NCBI GenBank assembly: GCA_003157445.1
Contig: PMJN01000413.1
Location: forward strand, 1 to 5,504
Direction: 5' to 3'
Source of the DNA: Micrococcales bacterium
GTDB lineage: Bacteria > Actinomycetota > Actinomycetes > Actinomycetales > Dermatophilaceae
Length of the DNA: 5,504 bases
Positions 5,384-5,504 of the stretch are shown here, piece by piece (within the stretch, counting starts at the first letter, position 1; every line of letters begins with the position of its first letter). Made by a program: the position numbers and the translations under genes. The notes beneath the pieces were generated by a model, which was given only the letters and a program-made list of their open reading frames with translations, did not search any database and was not told the DNA's origin.

Positions 5384-5504
5384 GCACCGACGAGTTCTCC
5401 CTGTATGACGCGGCCTACGTCCTGGGTGCCTTGTCGCCCGCCGATCGACGCGAGTTTGAAGAACACCTCAAGGTCTGTGCGTCGTGTGCGAGCTCGGTCA
5501 GCGA
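5380..5504 (+). CDS. zinc-finger anti-sigma factor, N-terminal part (partial, RslA-like)
   Basis: The gene begins at GTG 5380, overlapping the sigma stop by four bases, and runs off the window end after 41 residues. The segment LYDAAYVLGALSPADRREFEEHL is typical of the ZAS (zinc-binding anti-sigma) domain. The metal site HX3CX2C is present as His29, Cys33 and Cys36. In the SigL/RslA family the ZAS domain wraps the sigma factor in the cytoplasm and releases it on oxidation of the cysteine pair, and a transmembrane helix with an extracytoplasmic domain usually follows. Those parts lie outside the window. Gene order and overlap make this the cognate inhibitor of the preceding sigma factor. Confidence 0.9.
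   Translation, partial: MSTDEFSLYDAAYVLGALSPADRREFEEHLKVCASCASSVS

Overview
The window is high-GC actinobacterial DNA. GTG starts, 4-base stop/start overlaps, an ECF sigma factor with a zinc-finger anti-sigma factor, and a lipoprotein with an arginine-rich signal peptide all fit Mycobacteriales (Mycobacterium, Rhodococcus or Gordonia-like). The genus cannot be fixed from the sequence alone.

Left part (1-1016): the end of an aromatic-degradation operon. The last 46 codons of a probable maleylacetate reductase overlap by 4 bases a complete intradiol dioxygenase of the hydroxyquinol 1,2-dioxygenase type. These two enzymes are consecutive steps of the hydroxyquinol lower pathway (hydroxyquinol to maleylacetate to 3-oxoadipate).

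Middle part (about 1017-3449): a graveyard of mobile DNA with no intact gene. From left to right it holds a frameshifted N-terminal scrap of an ISAzo13-type transposase, the C-terminal tail of a small excisionase-like HTH protein on the minus strand, and an IS3-family element on the minus strand. The IS3 orfA has an in-frame TAG and its orfB has lost the C-terminus. Next comes a strongly structured gene-less stretch that begins with GTGCG and resembles domain I of a group II intron without its reverse transcriptase. The rest holds short repeats and palindromes.

Right part (3450-5504): a compact ECF-sigma locus. It comprises a four-helix membrane protein (minus), an alpha-helical lipoprotein (minus), an ECF sigma factor resembling mycobacterial SigL (plus), and the start of its HX3CX2C anti-sigma factor (plus, cut by the window end). 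Two promoter-like sites of identical architecture, TGAACC-N16-CGT, lie upstream of the sigma gene and of the membrane-protein gene. This suggests an autoregulated sigma/anti-sigma switch that also drives the neighbouring envelope protein, and possibly the lipoprotein. This local regulon is the most interesting functional signal in the window.
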